DNA of 53,708 nt from assembly GCF_001570885.1 (NCBI RefSeq), contig NZ_BCSN01000015.1, forward strand, positions 1 to 53,708, given 5' to 3'. Origin of the DNA: Micrococcus lylae NBRC 15355. GTDB taxonomy: Bacteria > Actinomycetota > Actinomycetes > Actinomycetales > Micrococcaceae. A program made the translations under genes and the position numbers. The notes under the pieces are model-generated. The model searched no databases. It saw nothing but the letters and a program-made list of their open reading frames with translations, and was not told the origin of the DNA. Below are positions 33,251 through 42,135 of the stretch, in pieces. Numbering within the stretch: position 1 is the first letter of the stretch; each line of letters starts with the position of its first letter.

Positions 33251-33850
33251 GTGGCCGAGCAGATGAAGCACGACGACGGCCGCCCGGCTGCCGAGGACCC
33301 CTCGCCCACGGCGGAGGGCACTGAGGGCGCCCGGGGCGCCGGGAGCGCCCCGGCCGAGCCCGAGGTGATCGAGCAGCGTGGCCGCTACGCGGACGAGATG
33401 GCGGTCGGCCAGGTGTACCTGCACCGTCCGGGCCGCACGCTCACCGAGGCGGACAACGTCCTGTTCACCACGCTGACCATGAACCCGCAGGCGCTGCACC
33501 TGGACCACGCGTTCGCGCAGTCGCAGCCGTTCGGCAAGCCGCTGATGAACTCGATGCTGACGCTGTCCACGCTGATCGGCCTGTCCGTGGGGCAGACCAC
33601 GCAGGGAACGCTCGTGGCGCAGCTGGGGCTGGGGGAGATCTCCTTCCCGCACCCGGTCTTCCCCGGGGACACCCTGTACGCCCGCTCCACCGTGACGGCG
33701 ATCCGCGAGTCCTCCTCGCGTCCCGGACAGCGGATCGTGAACTTCGACCTCGAGGGGACGAACCAGGACGGCACGGTCGTGGCCAAGGCCCAGCGCACCT
33801 GCCTGATGTGGACACGGCAGGCGCACTGCGCCGCCGAGTCCGACGCCTGA
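33251..33850 (+). CDS. MaoC-family (R)-specific hydratase
   Basis: Hot-dog-fold enoyl-CoA hydratase-type enzyme, 199 aa. The domain (about 45-195) contains LTEADNVLFTTLTMNPQALHLDHAFA, with the Asp and His of the hydratase-2 site, and FGKPLMNSMLTLSTLIGLSV. The first 40 residues are low-complexity Pro/Ala/Glu. In the M. tuberculosis counterpart cluster a MaoC gene sits between citE and fadE19; hydration of 3-methylglutaconyl-CoA to (R)-HMG-CoA is a reasonable role here (inference). The GTG start is 1 nt after the fadE stop. Confidence 0.85.
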   Translation: MAEQMKHDDGRPAAEDPSPTAEGTEGARGAGSAPAEPEVIEQRGRYADEMAVGQVYLHRPGRTLTEADNVLFTTLTMNPQALHLDHAFAQSQPFGKPLMNSMLTLSTLIGLSVGQTTQGTLVAQLGLGEISFPHPVFPGDTLYARSTVTAIRESSSRPGQRIVNFDLEGTNQDGTVVAKAQRTCLMWTRQAHCAAESDA

Positions 33851-33856
33851 GCGCAC

Positions 33857-33887
33857 GGGGCGCCGCCCGGAAGCCGGGCGGCGCCCC
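33857..33887 (+). terminator. Hairpin between the maoC and citE genes
   Basis: A perfect 14-bp stem (33857-33870 with 33874-33887), loop AAG. It lies inside the presumed operon, 42 nt before the citE-like gene, so it may terminate, attenuate or protect the upstream mRNA end. Confidence 0.55.
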
Positions 33888-33928
33888 GCCTCCTGCCCTC
33901 CCACCGACCTCTGCGAAGGAGCAGACCG

Positions 33929-34789
33929 ATGACCGAGATCGCCGCGAAGGCCTGCACCCTGGGCCCGGCCGTCATGTTCACCCCGGCGGACCGCCCGGAG
34001 CGGTACGCCAAGGCCCTGGATCGCGCGGACGCGGTGATCCTGGACCTCGAGGACGCCGTCACCGCGGCGGACCGTCCCGCCGCCCGCGAGGCCGTGGCCG
34101 CAGCGTGGACCGAGCGGGCGTCCCAGGGCATCGACGCGGACCGCGTGGTGGTCCGCGTGAACCCGGTGGACACCGAGGACCACGCCGCGGACGTGGCCAT
34201 GCTGAAGGAGACCGGCTGGCGGACCCTCATGCTCGCCAAGGCCGAGTCCGCCGCCCAGGTGGACCGTCTGGTGGAGGCGCTGGGGGAGGACACCCGGGTG
34301 GTGGCCCTCTGTGAGACCGCCCGGGGCGTGCTCGCCGCCGCCGAGCTGGCCGCACACCCGCACGTGACCGCCCTGATGTGGGGAGCCGAGGACCTTGTGG
34401 CCTCCATGGGAGGCACGTCCTCCCGCACCGTGGACGGCGCCTACCGTCAGACGGTGGCCCACGCCCGCTCCACCGTGCTGCTGGCCGCGGCCGCGCACGG
34501 CGCCGCCGCCTGGGACGCGGTCTACCTGAACCTCAAGGACCCGGACGGCCTGGCCGCCGAGGTCGAGGACGCCGTGGCCGTCGGCTGCCGCGCCACCGTG
34601 TGCCTGCACCCGAACCAGGTGGCCGTCGTCCGCCAGGGCTACCGTCCCACTCACGAGCAGGTCGCCCGTGCCGAGGCGATCCTCGCCGAGGCGCGGAACC
34701 ACCCGGGCGCCTTCGCGTTCGACGGCGGCATGGTGGACGAGGTCGTCCTCGCCCAGGCCCGTATCACGCTGGCCCGCGCCGGCCGCTGA
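33929..34789 (+). CDS. citE: CitE-like HpcH/HpaI-family CoA-ester lyase
   Basis: TIM-barrel CoA-ester lyase of 286 aa. MFTPADRPERYAKALDRADAVILDLEDAV contains the CoA and metal-binding residues (Arg, Glu, Asp), and ALCETARGVL and LMWGAEDLVASMGG are the other family blocks. It is not the citrate lyase subunit: citD and citF are absent. Its position matches the CitE homologue of mycobacterial leucine clusters, reported to cleave (R)-HMG-CoA to acetoacetate and acetyl-CoA, which I take as the likely reaction. ATG 33929 with GAAGGAG about 8 nt upstream. Last gene of the leucine-type unit. Confidence 0.87.
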   Translation: MTEIAAKACTLGPAVMFTPADRPERYAKALDRADAVILDLEDAVTAADRPAAREAVAAAWTERASQGIDADRVVVRVNPVDTEDHAADVAMLKETGWRTLMLAKAESAAQVDRLVEALGEDTRVVALCETARGVLAAAELAAHPHVTALMWGAEDLVASMGGTSSRTVDGAYRQTVAHARSTVLLAAAAHGAAAWDAVYLNLKDPDGLAAEVEDAVAVGCRATVCLHPNQVAVVRQGYRPTHEQVARAEAILAEARNHPGAFAFDGGMVDEVVLAQARITLARAGR

Positions 34790-34861
34790 GGCCCGGCAAC
34801 GCCCCTGGTGGGTGCCGTGAGGGTGGGGCACGTCACGACGGCGTCACATGAATACATATCC

Positions 34862-34890
34862 TTGACTCGGGAAATGGGGTATTTCAGGAT
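34862..34890 (+). promoter_or_regulatory. Candidate promoter of the DUF485-actP operon
   Basis: TTGACT at 34862-34867, 17-bp spacer, CAGGAT at 34885-34890. The nonamer GTCACATGA occurs at 34842-34850 and again at 34904-34912, on either side. Confidence 0.5.
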
Positions 34891-34893
34891 GAC

Positions 34894-34909
34894 CGTGATC
34901 CGGGTCACA
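34894..34909. promoter_or_regulatory. CRP/GlxR-like binding site
   Basis: CGTGA-TCCGGG-TCACA matches the CRP-family consensus TGTGA-N6-TCACA at 9 of 10 defined positions. It lies just after the candidate -10, 38 nt before the DUF485 start codon. Confidence 0.6.
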
Positions 34910-34947
34910 TGATCCGGAGGCTCGCACACCTTTGGAGGAGCACCCTC

Positions 34948-35323
34948 ATGGCCCCACCTGACACCGCAGCGTCCGCCCCCCACGCCGGCCCAGTTCCGTG
35001 CCGCCCAGAGTTCAGAGGAGTTCGGCGAGCTGCGCCGCACGCACCGCAGCTTCGTCTGGCCGATGACCGTGGCCTTCCTGGTCTGGTACGTCCTCTTCGT
35101 GGTGCTCGGCGCCTTCTTCCACGACGTCATGTCCATCCGCCTGATCGGCAACATCAACCTGGGACTGGTCCTGGGCCTGCTTCAGTTCGTCAGCACGTTC
35201 GCCATCACCGCGGCCTACGTGCAGTTCGCCAACAAGAAGCTCGACCCGCGCGCCGCCGCGATGCGCGAGCGGCTCGAGGCCGAGGCCGGCGACGGCCGCC
35301 ACGGTGAGGAGGAGATCCGATGA
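34948..35323 (+). CDS. DUF485 membrane protein (YjcH-like) with an apparent frameshift
   Basis: Small two-helix membrane protein always found beside ActP acetate permeases. The ATG at 34948 has a near-perfect GGAGGAG 7 nt upstream, but its frame leaves the DUF485 frame. The domain (EEFGELRRTHRSFVWPMTVAFLVWY ... VSTFAITAAYVQFANKKLDP) lies in the next frame, which has no ATG, GTG or TTG upstream of 35063. Removing one C from the C6 run at 34976-34981 joins them into one 124-aa protein starting MAPPDTAASAPTPAQFRAAQ. The cause may be a sequence error, a true mutation or slippage. The 3' end overlaps actP (ATGA). Confidence 0.8.
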
Positions 35324-36936
35324 GCACCGTCATGCCCCTGCTCGCCGGCGAGACCGTCGGCACCCCGTGGGTGAACATGCTGATCTTCGGCATCTTCGTC
35401 GCCGGCACCCTCGTGATCGTCCTGCGGGCGTCGAAGAACACCGCCACCGCGGCTGACTACTACGCCGGCGGACGTGCCTTCACCGGCACCCAGAACGGCA
35501 CCGCGATCGCCGGCGATTACCTGTCCGCCGCGTCCTTCCTGGGCATCGTGGGAGCCATCGCCCTCTACGGCTACGACGGATTCCTCTACTCCATCGGCTT
35601 CCTCGTCGCCTGGCTGGTCGCCCTGCTGCTCGTGGCCGAGCCGTTGCGCAACACCGGCAAGTTCACGATGGCCGACGTGCTCTCCTTCCGCCTGCGCCAG
35701 CGCCCGGTGCGCATCGCGGCGTCCCTGAACACCCTGGCCGTCTGCCTGTTCTACCTGCTGGCCCAGATGGCCGGCGCGGGCGCCCTCGTCTCGCTGCTGC
35801 TGGGCATCGACTCGAAGCTCGGCCAGTCCCTGGTCATCGTCATCGTCGGCGCGCTGATGATCCTCTACGTGCTGGTCGGAGGAATGAAGGGCACCACCTG
35901 GGTGCAGATCATCAAGGCGATCCTGCTGGTCACCTCGGTGATCGTCATGACCGTCTGGGTCATGGCCCTGTTCGGGTTCAACCTCTCCGCGCTGCTCGGC
36001 GGCGCCGTGGACGGCCATGGCGGCGACGAGGCCATCCTGGATCCGGGCCTGCAGTACGGCGCCTCGGCCGTGTCCCAGCTGGACTTCGTCTCCCTGGGCC
36101 TGGCGCTGGTGCTCGGCACGGCCGGCCTGCCCCACGTGCTGATGCGCTTCTACACGGTCCCCACCGCCAAGGAGGCCCGCAAGTCCGTGGTCTGGGCGAT
36201 CATCCTGATCGGCCTGTTCTACCTGTGCACCCTGGTGCTCGGCTACGGCGCCGCCGCCATGATCGGTCCGGAGCGCATCTCCGCGGCCCCGGGCGGCCAG
36301 AACTCCGCGGCCCCGCTGCTGGCCTTCGAGCTCGGCGGCTCCCTGCTGCTCGGCATCGTCTCGGCCGTGGCGTTCGCAACGATCCTTGCGGTGGTCGCCG
36401 GTCTGACCATCACCGCCGCGGCCTCCTTCGCCCATGACATCTACTCGTCGGTGATCGCCAAGGAGCATGTGAGCCCGGAGAAGGAGGTGAAGATCGCCCG
36501 CCGCACCGTGCTGGTGATCGGTGTGCTCTCGATCCTCGGCGGCATCGGAGCCCAGGGGCAGAACGTCGCCTTCCTCGTGGCGCTCGCCTTTGCCGTGGCC
36601 GCCTCGGCGAACCTGCCGACCATCGTGTACTCGCTGTTCTGGAGGGGCTTCACCACCCGCGGCGCCCTGTGGTCCATGTACGGCGGCCTGATCACGGCCC
36701 TGGTGCTGATCGTCCTCTCGCCGGTCATGTCCGGCGCGGAGGCCTCGATGATCCCGGCGGCCGACTTCGCGATCTTCCCGCTGAAGAACCCGGGCATCGT
36801 CTCGATCCCGCTGGCCTTCTTCCTCGGCTGGCTCGGCTCCGTCACGGAGAAGCGCACCGAGGACCCGGACAAGCAGGCCGAGATGGAGGTCCGCTCCCTC
36901 ACCGGCGTCGGCGCCGAGAAGGCGGTCGACCACTGA
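35320..36936 (+). CDS. actP: Cation/acetate symporter ActP (SSS family)
   Basis: Sodium:solute symporter for acetate and short carboxylates, 538 aa, 13 membrane helices. ADYYAGGRAFTGTQNGTAIAGDYLSAASFLGI is the ActP signature near the N-terminus; GTAGLPHVLMRFYTVPT and AVVAGLTITAAASFAHDIY are further conserved blocks. The ATG overlaps the DUF485 stop, the usual yjcH-actP arrangement. It may scavenge acetate for growth or recover acyl carbon lost from the neighbouring catabolic pathway. A hairpin terminator follows. Confidence 0.93.
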   Translation: MSTVMPLLAGETVGTPWVNMLIFGIFVAGTLVIVLRASKNTATAADYYAGGRAFTGTQNGTAIAGDYLSAASFLGIVGAIALYGYDGFLYSIGFLVAWLVALLLVAEPLRNTGKFTMADVLSFRLRQRPVRIAASLNTLAVCLFYLLAQMAGAGALVSLLLGIDSKLGQSLVIVIVGALMILYVLVGGMKGTTWVQIIKAILLVTSVIVMTVWVMALFGFNLSALLGGAVDGHGGDEAILDPGLQYGASAVSQLDFVSLGLALVLGTAGLPHVLMRFYTVPTAKEARKSVVWAIILIGLFYLCTLVLGYGAAAMIGPERISAAPGGQNSAAPLLAFELGGSLLLGIVSAVAFATILAVVAGLTITAAASFAHDIYSSVIAKEHVSPEKEVKIARRTVLVIGVLSILGGIGAQGQNVAFLVALAFAVAASANLPTIVYSLFWRGFTTRGALWSMYGGLITALVLIVLSPVMSGAEASMIPAADFAIFPLKNPGIVSIPLAFFLGWLGSVTEKRTEDPDKQAEMEVRSLTGVGAEKAVDH

Positions 36937-36967
36937 TCGCCTGACCGGGCCCACGCCCTCCACGACC

Positions 36968-37000
36968 CGCGGGGTCGGACCGACACGGTCCGGCCCCGCG
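36968..37000 (+). terminator. Terminator after actP
   Basis: CGCGGGGTCGGACC at 36968-36981 pairs with 36987-37000 over 14 positions with one G-U wobble; loop of 5 nt. Confidence 0.8.
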
Positions 37001-37158
37001 GCCGTGTGCGGGGGCGGCGTGTCCGGTGCGTGCGCCGAATCCATCGAGGCCATCGGGCCGCCGGCCCCGCCGGGTCTCCCGACGAGCTCCCGATGACCTC
37101 CCTGCCAGCTCCCGGCGAGATCCCGGCGTCGTCCCGGCATGCTGTCCGGCACGGTCCG

Positions 37159-37164
37159 TAGGAT
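37159..37164 (+). promoter_or_regulatory. -10 hexamer for a leaderless dxr mRNA
   Basis: TAGGAT, then 6 nt, then the GTG start of dxr at 37171; no Shine-Dalgarno precedes the GTG. The -35 is weak. The region 36937-37170 otherwise holds only the actP terminator. Confidence 0.55.
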
Positions 37165-37170
37165 GGCCGG

Positions 37171-38427
37171 GTGAGCATCGCAGCCGTCTCCTCCTCCGCC
37201 CCGTCCGCCTCGTCCGGCGCCTCCGCCGAGGACGCCGTCCCCGCCCGGCGCCGCGTCGCCCTCGTGGGCTCGACCGGCTCGATCGGCACGCAGGGGCTGG
37301 AGGTGATCGCCGGCGCCCCGGAGCGCTTCGCGGCCGTGGCCCTGGCCGCGGGCGCGAACGTGGAGCTGCTGGCCGAGCAGGCCGTCGCCACCGGTGCGGA
37401 GGCCGTCGGCGCCGCCGCGGCCACCGAGGAGCAGGTGCGGGCCGCCCTGGCCTCCGCCGCGGAGCGGGCCGGCGTGGACGTGCCGTCCCCGGAGGTCTTC
37501 GTGGGGCCCGAGGCCGCCGAGCGGATCGCCGGCTGGCCCGGTGCGGACACGGTGCTCAACGGCATGACCGGCTCCATCGGCCTGCGGCCCACTCTGGCCG
37601 CCCTGCACGCCGGCCACCGCCTCGCCCTGGCCAACAAGGAGTCCCTGATCGTCGGCGGCGCGCTCGTGAAGCAGGCGGCCGCCCCGGGGCAGATCGTCCC
37701 GGTGGACTCGGAGCACTCGGCCCTGGCCCAGGCGTTGCTCGGCGGCACCCCGGCCGAGGTCCGCCGCCTCGTGGTCACCGCCTCCGGCGGCCCGTTCCGC
37801 GGCCGCACCCGCGCCGAGCTGGAGGACGTCACCCCGGCCGAGGCGCTGGCCCACCCGACCTGGGACATGGGCCGGGTGGTCACCACCAACTCCGCCTCCA
37901 TGGTCAACAAGGCCCTCGAGGTGATCGAGGCCCACCTGCTCTTCGACGTGCCGCTGGAGAAGATCGACGTGGTGGTCCACCCGCAGTCCGTGGTGCACTC
38001 CATGGTCGAGTTCGTGGACGGCTCCACCCTGGCCCAGGCGTCCCCGCCGGACATGCGCCTGCCCATCGCGCTCGGCATGGGCTGGCCGCACCGCGTGCCC
38101 GGCGCCGCCCCCGGCTGCGACTGGACGCAGGCGACCTCCTGGACGTTCGAGCCGCTGGACGAGGAGACGTTCCCGGCCGTCGCCGCCGCGAAGGCCGCCG
38201 CCGCGGCCTCTCCCACCCACATGGCCGTGTTCAACGCCGCCAACGAGGAGGCCGTGGACGCCTTCCACGACGGGCTGATCTCCTTCCCGGCGATCGTGGA
38301 CACCGTCCGCGCCGTGGTGGACTCCTACGACCCCGCCGCCGTGCCCGGCGTGGGGGAGGAGCTCACCGTGGAGTCCGTGCTCGCCGCCGAGGCGTGGGCC
38401 CGCGAGGCCGCGCGCGGACGGTGGTGA
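37171..38427 (+). CDS. dxr: 1-deoxy-D-xylulose-5-phosphate reductoisomerase
   Basis: Second step of the MEP isoprenoid pathway, DXP to MEP with NADPH; 418 aa. NADPH motif [14 protein letters not shown] near residues 31-44, [11 protein letters not shown], and the metal/substrate site [12 protein letters not shown], then [10 protein letters not shown] and the HPTWDMG block. A Ser/Ala-rich N-terminal extension of about 28 residues precedes the fold. Leaderless GTG start. Its stop overlaps rip1 (GTGA). With ispG two genes downstream it supplies precursors for quinones, carotenoids and lipid carriers. Confidence 0.96.
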   Translation: MSIAAVSSSAPSASSGASAEDAVPARRRVALVGSTGSIGTQGLEVIAGAPERFAAVALAAGANVELLAEQAVATGAEAVGAAAATEEQVRAALASAAERAGVDVPSPEVFVGPEAAERIAGWPGADTVLNGMTGSIGLRPTLAALHAGHRLALANKESLIVGGALVKQAAAPGQIVPVDSEHSALAQALLGGTPAEVRRLVVTASGGPFRGRTRAELEDVTPAEALAHPTWDMGRVVTTNSASMVNKALEVIEAHLLFDVPLEKIDVVVHPQSVVHSMVEFVDGSTLAQASPPDMRLPIALGMGWPHRVPGAAPGCDWTQATSWTFEPLDEETFPAVAAAKAAAAASPTHMAVFNAANEEAVDAFHDGLISFPAIVDTVRAVVDSYDPAAVPGVGEELTVESVLAAEAWAREAARGRW

Positions 38428-39785
38428 GCATGGAGGTCCTCTGGTTCGTGCTCGGCGTGCTGGCTATGGCGGTCGGCATCGCCGCCTCCATCGCCCTGCA
38501 CGAGGTCGGCCACCTCGTGCCCGCCAAGCTCTTCGGCGTGCGCGTCACGCAGTACATGATCGGCTTCGGCCGGACGATCGTCTCCTGGCGCCGAGGGGAG
38601 ACCGAGTACGGCTTCAAGGCCATCCCGCTCGGCGGCTACGTCTCCATGGTCGGCATGCTCCCGCCGCCGAAGGACGGGCAGGCCGCCCGCACCGCCTCCA
38701 CCGGGCTGGTGCAGCAGATGGGCCAGCTGGCCCACGACGCCCGCACCCAGGCCGCCGAGGAGCTCACGGCGGCGGACGAGGGCCGCCAGTTCATCCAGTT
38801 GCCGGTGTGGAAGCGCATCGTCATCATGCTCGGCGGCCCGTTCATGAACCTGCTGATCGCCCTCGTGCTCATGACCGTCCTGGTCATGTCCGTCGGCACC
38901 GCCACCCCCACCACCACGGCCTCGGAGGTCTTCCGCTGCGTGGTGACCTCCCAGGAGCAGCAGTCGCGCGCCGAGGCCGGCCAGGCCGAGTGCCGCGACG
39001 GGGACCCGGTGGCCCCGGCCCACGCCGCCGGCCTCGAGCCGGGGGACACCGTGACCAGCTTCAACGGGCAGCCCGTCCACACCTGGGACGAGCTCTCCGC
39101 CGCCATCCGTGCCCGCGCGGGCCAGCCCACCGCCATCGAATGGACCCGGGACGGACAGGCCATGTCCGGCACCCTGACCCCGCGCCTGACCGAGCGTCCC
39201 GTCACCGACGCCCTCGGCCGCCCCGAGCGTGCCCCGGACGGCACCGCCAAGACCGAGCAGGTCGGGTTCATCGGCATGGGCTCGCAGATCGAGAACGTGC
39301 GCGGCACCCCGCTGGACGCCGTCGAACAGGTCGGCGTGCAGATCCACGGCGTCGTGGACGTCGTCCTGGTGCTGCCGCAGCGCCTCTGGGACACCGCCGT
39401 CGCCGTGGTCACCCCGGTCGAGCGCGACCCGAACGGCCCCATGTCCGTGGTGGGCGTCGGCCGCATCGCCGGCGAGGCCGCCGCCCTCGAGGACGTGCCC
39501 CTGCAGGACAAGGGGGCGCTGCTGCTGTCCCTGCTGGCCAGCGTGAACATCGCCCTGATGGTGTTCAACCTCATCCCGCTGCTGCCCCTGGACGGCGGCC
39601 ACGTGGCCGGCGCCCTCTGGGAGAAGCTGCGCCGCGGGTTCGCGAAGCTCACCGGACGCGCGGACCCCGGCCCGTTCGACCTGGCCACCATGCTCCCGCT
39701 CACCTACGTGGTCGGCGCGGCCATGCTCGCCATGGGCGTCATCCTCATCGTCGCGGACATCGTCAAGCCGATCCGGCTGTTCTGA
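38424..39785 (+). CDS. rip1: Site-2-type intramembrane metalloprotease (M50)
   Basis: Intramembrane zinc protease of the RseP/Rip1 family, 453 aa, that cuts anti-sigma factors or other membrane proteins. HEVGH at 26-30 in the first helix is the zinc motif; a PDZ domain lies around 190-270 ([17 protein letters not shown]); the last helices contain [13 protein letters not shown] with the third zinc ligand Asp. Start chosen at GTG 38424, in GTGA overlap with dxr; ATG 38430 is possible. The dxr-rip-ispG order is conserved in Actinobacteria, as in M. tuberculosis. Confidence 0.93.
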   Translation: MSMEVLWFVLGVLAMAVGIAASIALHEVGHLVPAKLFGVRVTQYMIGFGRTIVSWRRGETEYGFKAIPLGGYVSMVGMLPPPKDGQAARTASTGLVQQMGQLAHDARTQAAEELTAADEGRQFIQLPVWKRIVIMLGGPFMNLLIALVLMTVLVMSVGTATPTTTASEVFRCVVTSQEQQSRAEAGQAECRDGDPVAPAHAAGLEPGDTVTSFNGQPVHTWDELSAAIRARAGQPTAIEWTRDGQAMSGTLTPRLTERPVTDALGRPERAPDGTAKTEQVGFIGMGSQIENVRGTPLDAVEQVGVQIHGVVDVVLVLPQRLWDTAVAVVTPVERDPNGPMSVVGVGRIAGEAAALEDVPLQDKGALLLSLLASVNIALMVFNLIPLLPLDGGHVAGALWEKLRRGFAKLTGRADPGPFDLATMLPLTYVVGAAMLAMGVILIVADIVKPIRLF

Positions 39786-39905
39786 ACCGGCCCCGCACCC
39801 GAAGTGCGCCGCCGGTGCAGGGCGGGCTGCCGTCGTCGTGAAGCCGCCGGAGGGACACGGAGAGGCGAGGGTCACCCGGGGCCTGCCCTGCGGCCCCACA
39901 GCCCC

Positions 39906-39911
39906 TAGGAT
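39906..39911 (+). promoter_or_regulatory. -10 hexamer upstream of ispG
   Basis: TAGGAT, about 70 nt before the GTG of ispG; -35 weak (CTGCCC, 17 bp upstream). Suggests ispG is not wholly dependent on dxr transcription. Confidence 0.35.
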
Positions 39912-39981
39912 GGGTGGGCGCGGTCCCGCCGGGCCGCGCCAGTGAAACACCCCAGCCGCGTCTGAACTCTTAGGAGCCGAA

Positions 39982-41151
39982 GTGCCCGTCAGCCTTGGAA
40001 TGCCGTCCGCCCCGCCGCCCGTGCTGGCCCCGCGCCGGCAGACCCGGCAGATCCAGGTCGGCTCCGTGGGCGTCGGCTCGGACCACCAGGTGTCCGTGCA
40101 GTCGATGACCACCACCAAGACGCACGACATCGGCGCGACCCTGCAGCAGATCGCCGAGCTCACCGCCGCCGGGTGCGACATCGTGCGCGTGGCCTGCCCG
40201 ACCGACAAGGACGCCGCGGCGCTGAAGGTGATCGCGCAGCAGTCCACCATCCCGGTCATCGCGGACATCCACTTCCAGCCGAAGTACGTCTTCGCCGCGA
40301 TCGAGGCCGGCTGCGGCGCCGTGCGCGTCAACCCGGGCAACATCAAGAAGTTCGACGACAAGGTCAAGGAGATCGCCCAGGCCGCCTCGGACCACGGCAC
40401 CTCCATCCGCATCGGCGTCAACGCCGGCTCCCTGGACCCGCGCCTGCTGAAGAAGTACGGCAAGGCCACCCCGGAGGCCCTCGTCGAGTCCGCCGTCTGG
40501 GAGGCCTCCCTGTTCGAGGAGCACGGCTTCAAGGACTTCAAGATCTCCGTGAAGCACAACGACCCGGTGATCATGGCCCGCGCCTACGAGCTGCTCGCCC
40601 AGGAGGGCGACTGGCCGCTGCACCTCGGCGTGACCGAGGCCGGCCCGGAGTTCCAGGGCACCATCAAGTCCGCCACCGCCTTCGGCTACCTGCTCGGCCA
40701 GGGCATCGGAGACACCATCCGCGTCTCCCTCTCCGCCCCGCCGGTGGAGGAGGTCAAGGTCGGCCTGCAGATCCTGCAGTCGTTGAACCTGCGCGAGCGC
40801 AAGCTCGAGATCGTCTCCTGCCCGTCCTGCGGACGCGCCCAGGTGGACGTGTACACGCTGGCAGACGAGGTCACCGAGGGCCTGAAGGACGTCACCGTCC
40901 CGCTGCGCGTGGCCGTCATGGGCTGCGTGGTGAACGGTCCGGGCGAGGCCCGCGAGGCCGACCTCGGCGTGGCCTCCGGCAACGGCAAGGGGCAGATCTT
41001 CGTCAAGGGAGAGGTCATCCGCACCGTGCCGGAGGAGCAGATCGTGGAGACCCTCATCGAGGAGGCCCGCCGCATCGCCGCCGAGATGGGCCTCGAGGAG
41101 GACGGCGGTGACGACGCCGCAGCCGGCGCCCCGGTGGTCAGCGTCCACTGA
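39982..41151 (+). CDS. ispG: 4-hydroxy-3-methylbut-2-enyl diphosphate synthase
   Basis: Iron-sulfur enzyme of the MEP pathway (GcpE), 389 aa. TIM-barrel N-terminal part with [22 protein letters not shown]-terminal [4Fe-4S] domain with the cysteines in [11 protein letters not shown] and [14 protein letters not shown]. Reduces MEcPP to HMBPP. GTG start with TAGGAGC 6-8 nt upstream. Its 3' end overlaps the following GNAT gene by 44 nt. Confidence 0.96.
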   Translation: MPVSLGMPSAPPPVLAPRRQTRQIQVGSVGVGSDHQVSVQSMTTTKTHDIGATLQQIAELTAAGCDIVRVACPTDKDAAALKVIAQQSTIPVIADIHFQPKYVFAAIEAGCGAVRVNPGNIKKFDDKVKEIAQAASDHGTSIRIGVNAGSLDPRLLKKYGKATPEALVESAVWEASLFEEHGFKDFKISVKHNDPVIMARAYELLAQEGDWPLHLGVTEAGPEFQGTIKSATAFGYLLGQGIGDTIRVSLSAPPVEEVKVGLQILQSLNLRERKLEIVSCPSCGRAQVDVYTLADEVTEGLKDVTVPLRVAVMGCVVNGPGEAREADLGVASGNGKGQIFVKGEVIRTVPEEQIVETLIEEARRIAAEMGLEEDGGDDAAAGAPVVSVH

Positions 41152-42052
41152 CCTGGACGTCCGGGCCGCCACCGGAGGCGCCGCCCGGCTCCTGACCGAC
41201 GCCGACACCCCGCAGGTGGCGGAGCTGGCCGACGCGGACCCGGTGGCGAACGTCTTCGTCGCCTCCCTGCTGCAGGCCGGACGCCGCACCGGGCCGCGGG
41301 GCCGCACCGCCGCCACCTGCTTCCTGGGCGTCGCGGACCCCGACGACGGCCCCGCCGCTGCATTGCGAGCGGTCGCCTGGGTCGGGTCGAACGTCGTGCC
41401 CCTGGCGATCCCGGGTGCCGCCCGCCACGCCCTCACCCTGGGCCGGGCCGCCGCCGCACTGCGGCGCCGCTTCGGCTCCCTCTACGGGCCGGCGGACCAG
41501 GTGCTCGGCATCGAGGCGATGCTCGCCTCCCACGGACACCGGCCCCGCTCCGTGCGCCCGGACCAACCGCTCATGGTGGCCCGCGGACCGGGCACGGTGC
41601 AGCCCAGCCCGACGCTGCGGCAGGCACAGCCGGCGGACCTGGACACTGTGCTGCCGGCCTCCGCGGCGATGTTCGAAGAGGAACTCGGCTTCTCCCCGCT
41701 GCGCCAGGGCGCGGCGTCCTACCGGGACCGTGTCCACCGGCTCATCCAGGCCGGGCGCGTGCTGATCGAGCCGGGGGAGGACGACGGCCAGGCGCCCCGG
41801 CGGATGCCGCTGTTCAAGGCGGACCTCGGCGTGCTCAGCACGGACTGCGTGCAGGTGCAGGGGGTCTGGGTGCGCCCGGACCGCCGCGGCGAGGGGCTGG
41901 CGGCACCGGCCATGGCGGCCGTGGTGCAGTACGCCGCGCGCACCGCCGACCATGTGAGCCTCTACGTCAACGCCTACAACGAGCCGGCCGTGCGCACCTA
42001 CGCGCGGGTCGGATTCGAGCAGGTCGGCACCTTCGCCACGGTGCTGTACTGA
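41108..42052 (+). CDS. GNAT-family acetyltransferase with DUF4081-type N-terminal domain
   Basis: Two-part protein of 314 aa. The N-terminal half (about 25-165) resembles the DUF4081 region found before actinobacterial GNAT domains; the C-terminal half has [25 protein letters not shown] (acetyl-CoA-binding loop RRGEG) and [22 protein letters not shown]. It occupies the same place as the GNAT gene next to gcpE in M. tuberculosis. The only reasonable start is GTG 41108, inside ispG, with GAGGAGG just upstream, so the two are translationally coupled. Substrate unknown. Confidence 0.85.
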   Translation: MTTPQPAPRWSASTDLDVRAATGGAARLLTDADTPQVAELADADPVANVFVASLLQAGRRTGPRGRTAATCFLGVADPDDGPAAALRAVAWVGSNVVPLAIPGAARHALTLGRAAAALRRRFGSLYGPADQVLGIEAMLASHGHRPRSVRPDQPLMVARGPGTVQPSPTLRQAQPADLDTVLPASAAMFEEELGFSPLRQGAASYRDRVHRLIQAGRVLIEPGEDDGQAPRRMPLFKADLGVLSTDCVQVQGVWVRPDRRGEGLAAPAMAAVVQYAARTADHVSLYVNAYNEPAVRTYARVGFEQVGTFATVLY

Positions 42053-42064
42053 CCGGACGGGCGA

Positions 42065-42070
42065 TAGGAT
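42065..42070 (+). promoter_or_regulatory. -10 hexamer upstream of proS
   Basis: TAGGAT, about 65 nt before the proS ATG; the -35 region lies within the end of the GNAT gene and is weak. Confidence 0.4.
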
Positions 42071-42135
42071 CGCCCGGAGAATCCCTCGCCCGGAGAACGG
42101 GCGCTCCGACCGCACGACTCGAAGGAGTCCCACGC

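Noticed and set aside
34948-35323. Programmed ribosomal frameshifting as the normal way to express DUF485
   Set aside because: No slippery heptamer with a following stimulatory structure is evident; the C6 run is more simply a sequencing error, mutation or slippage site.
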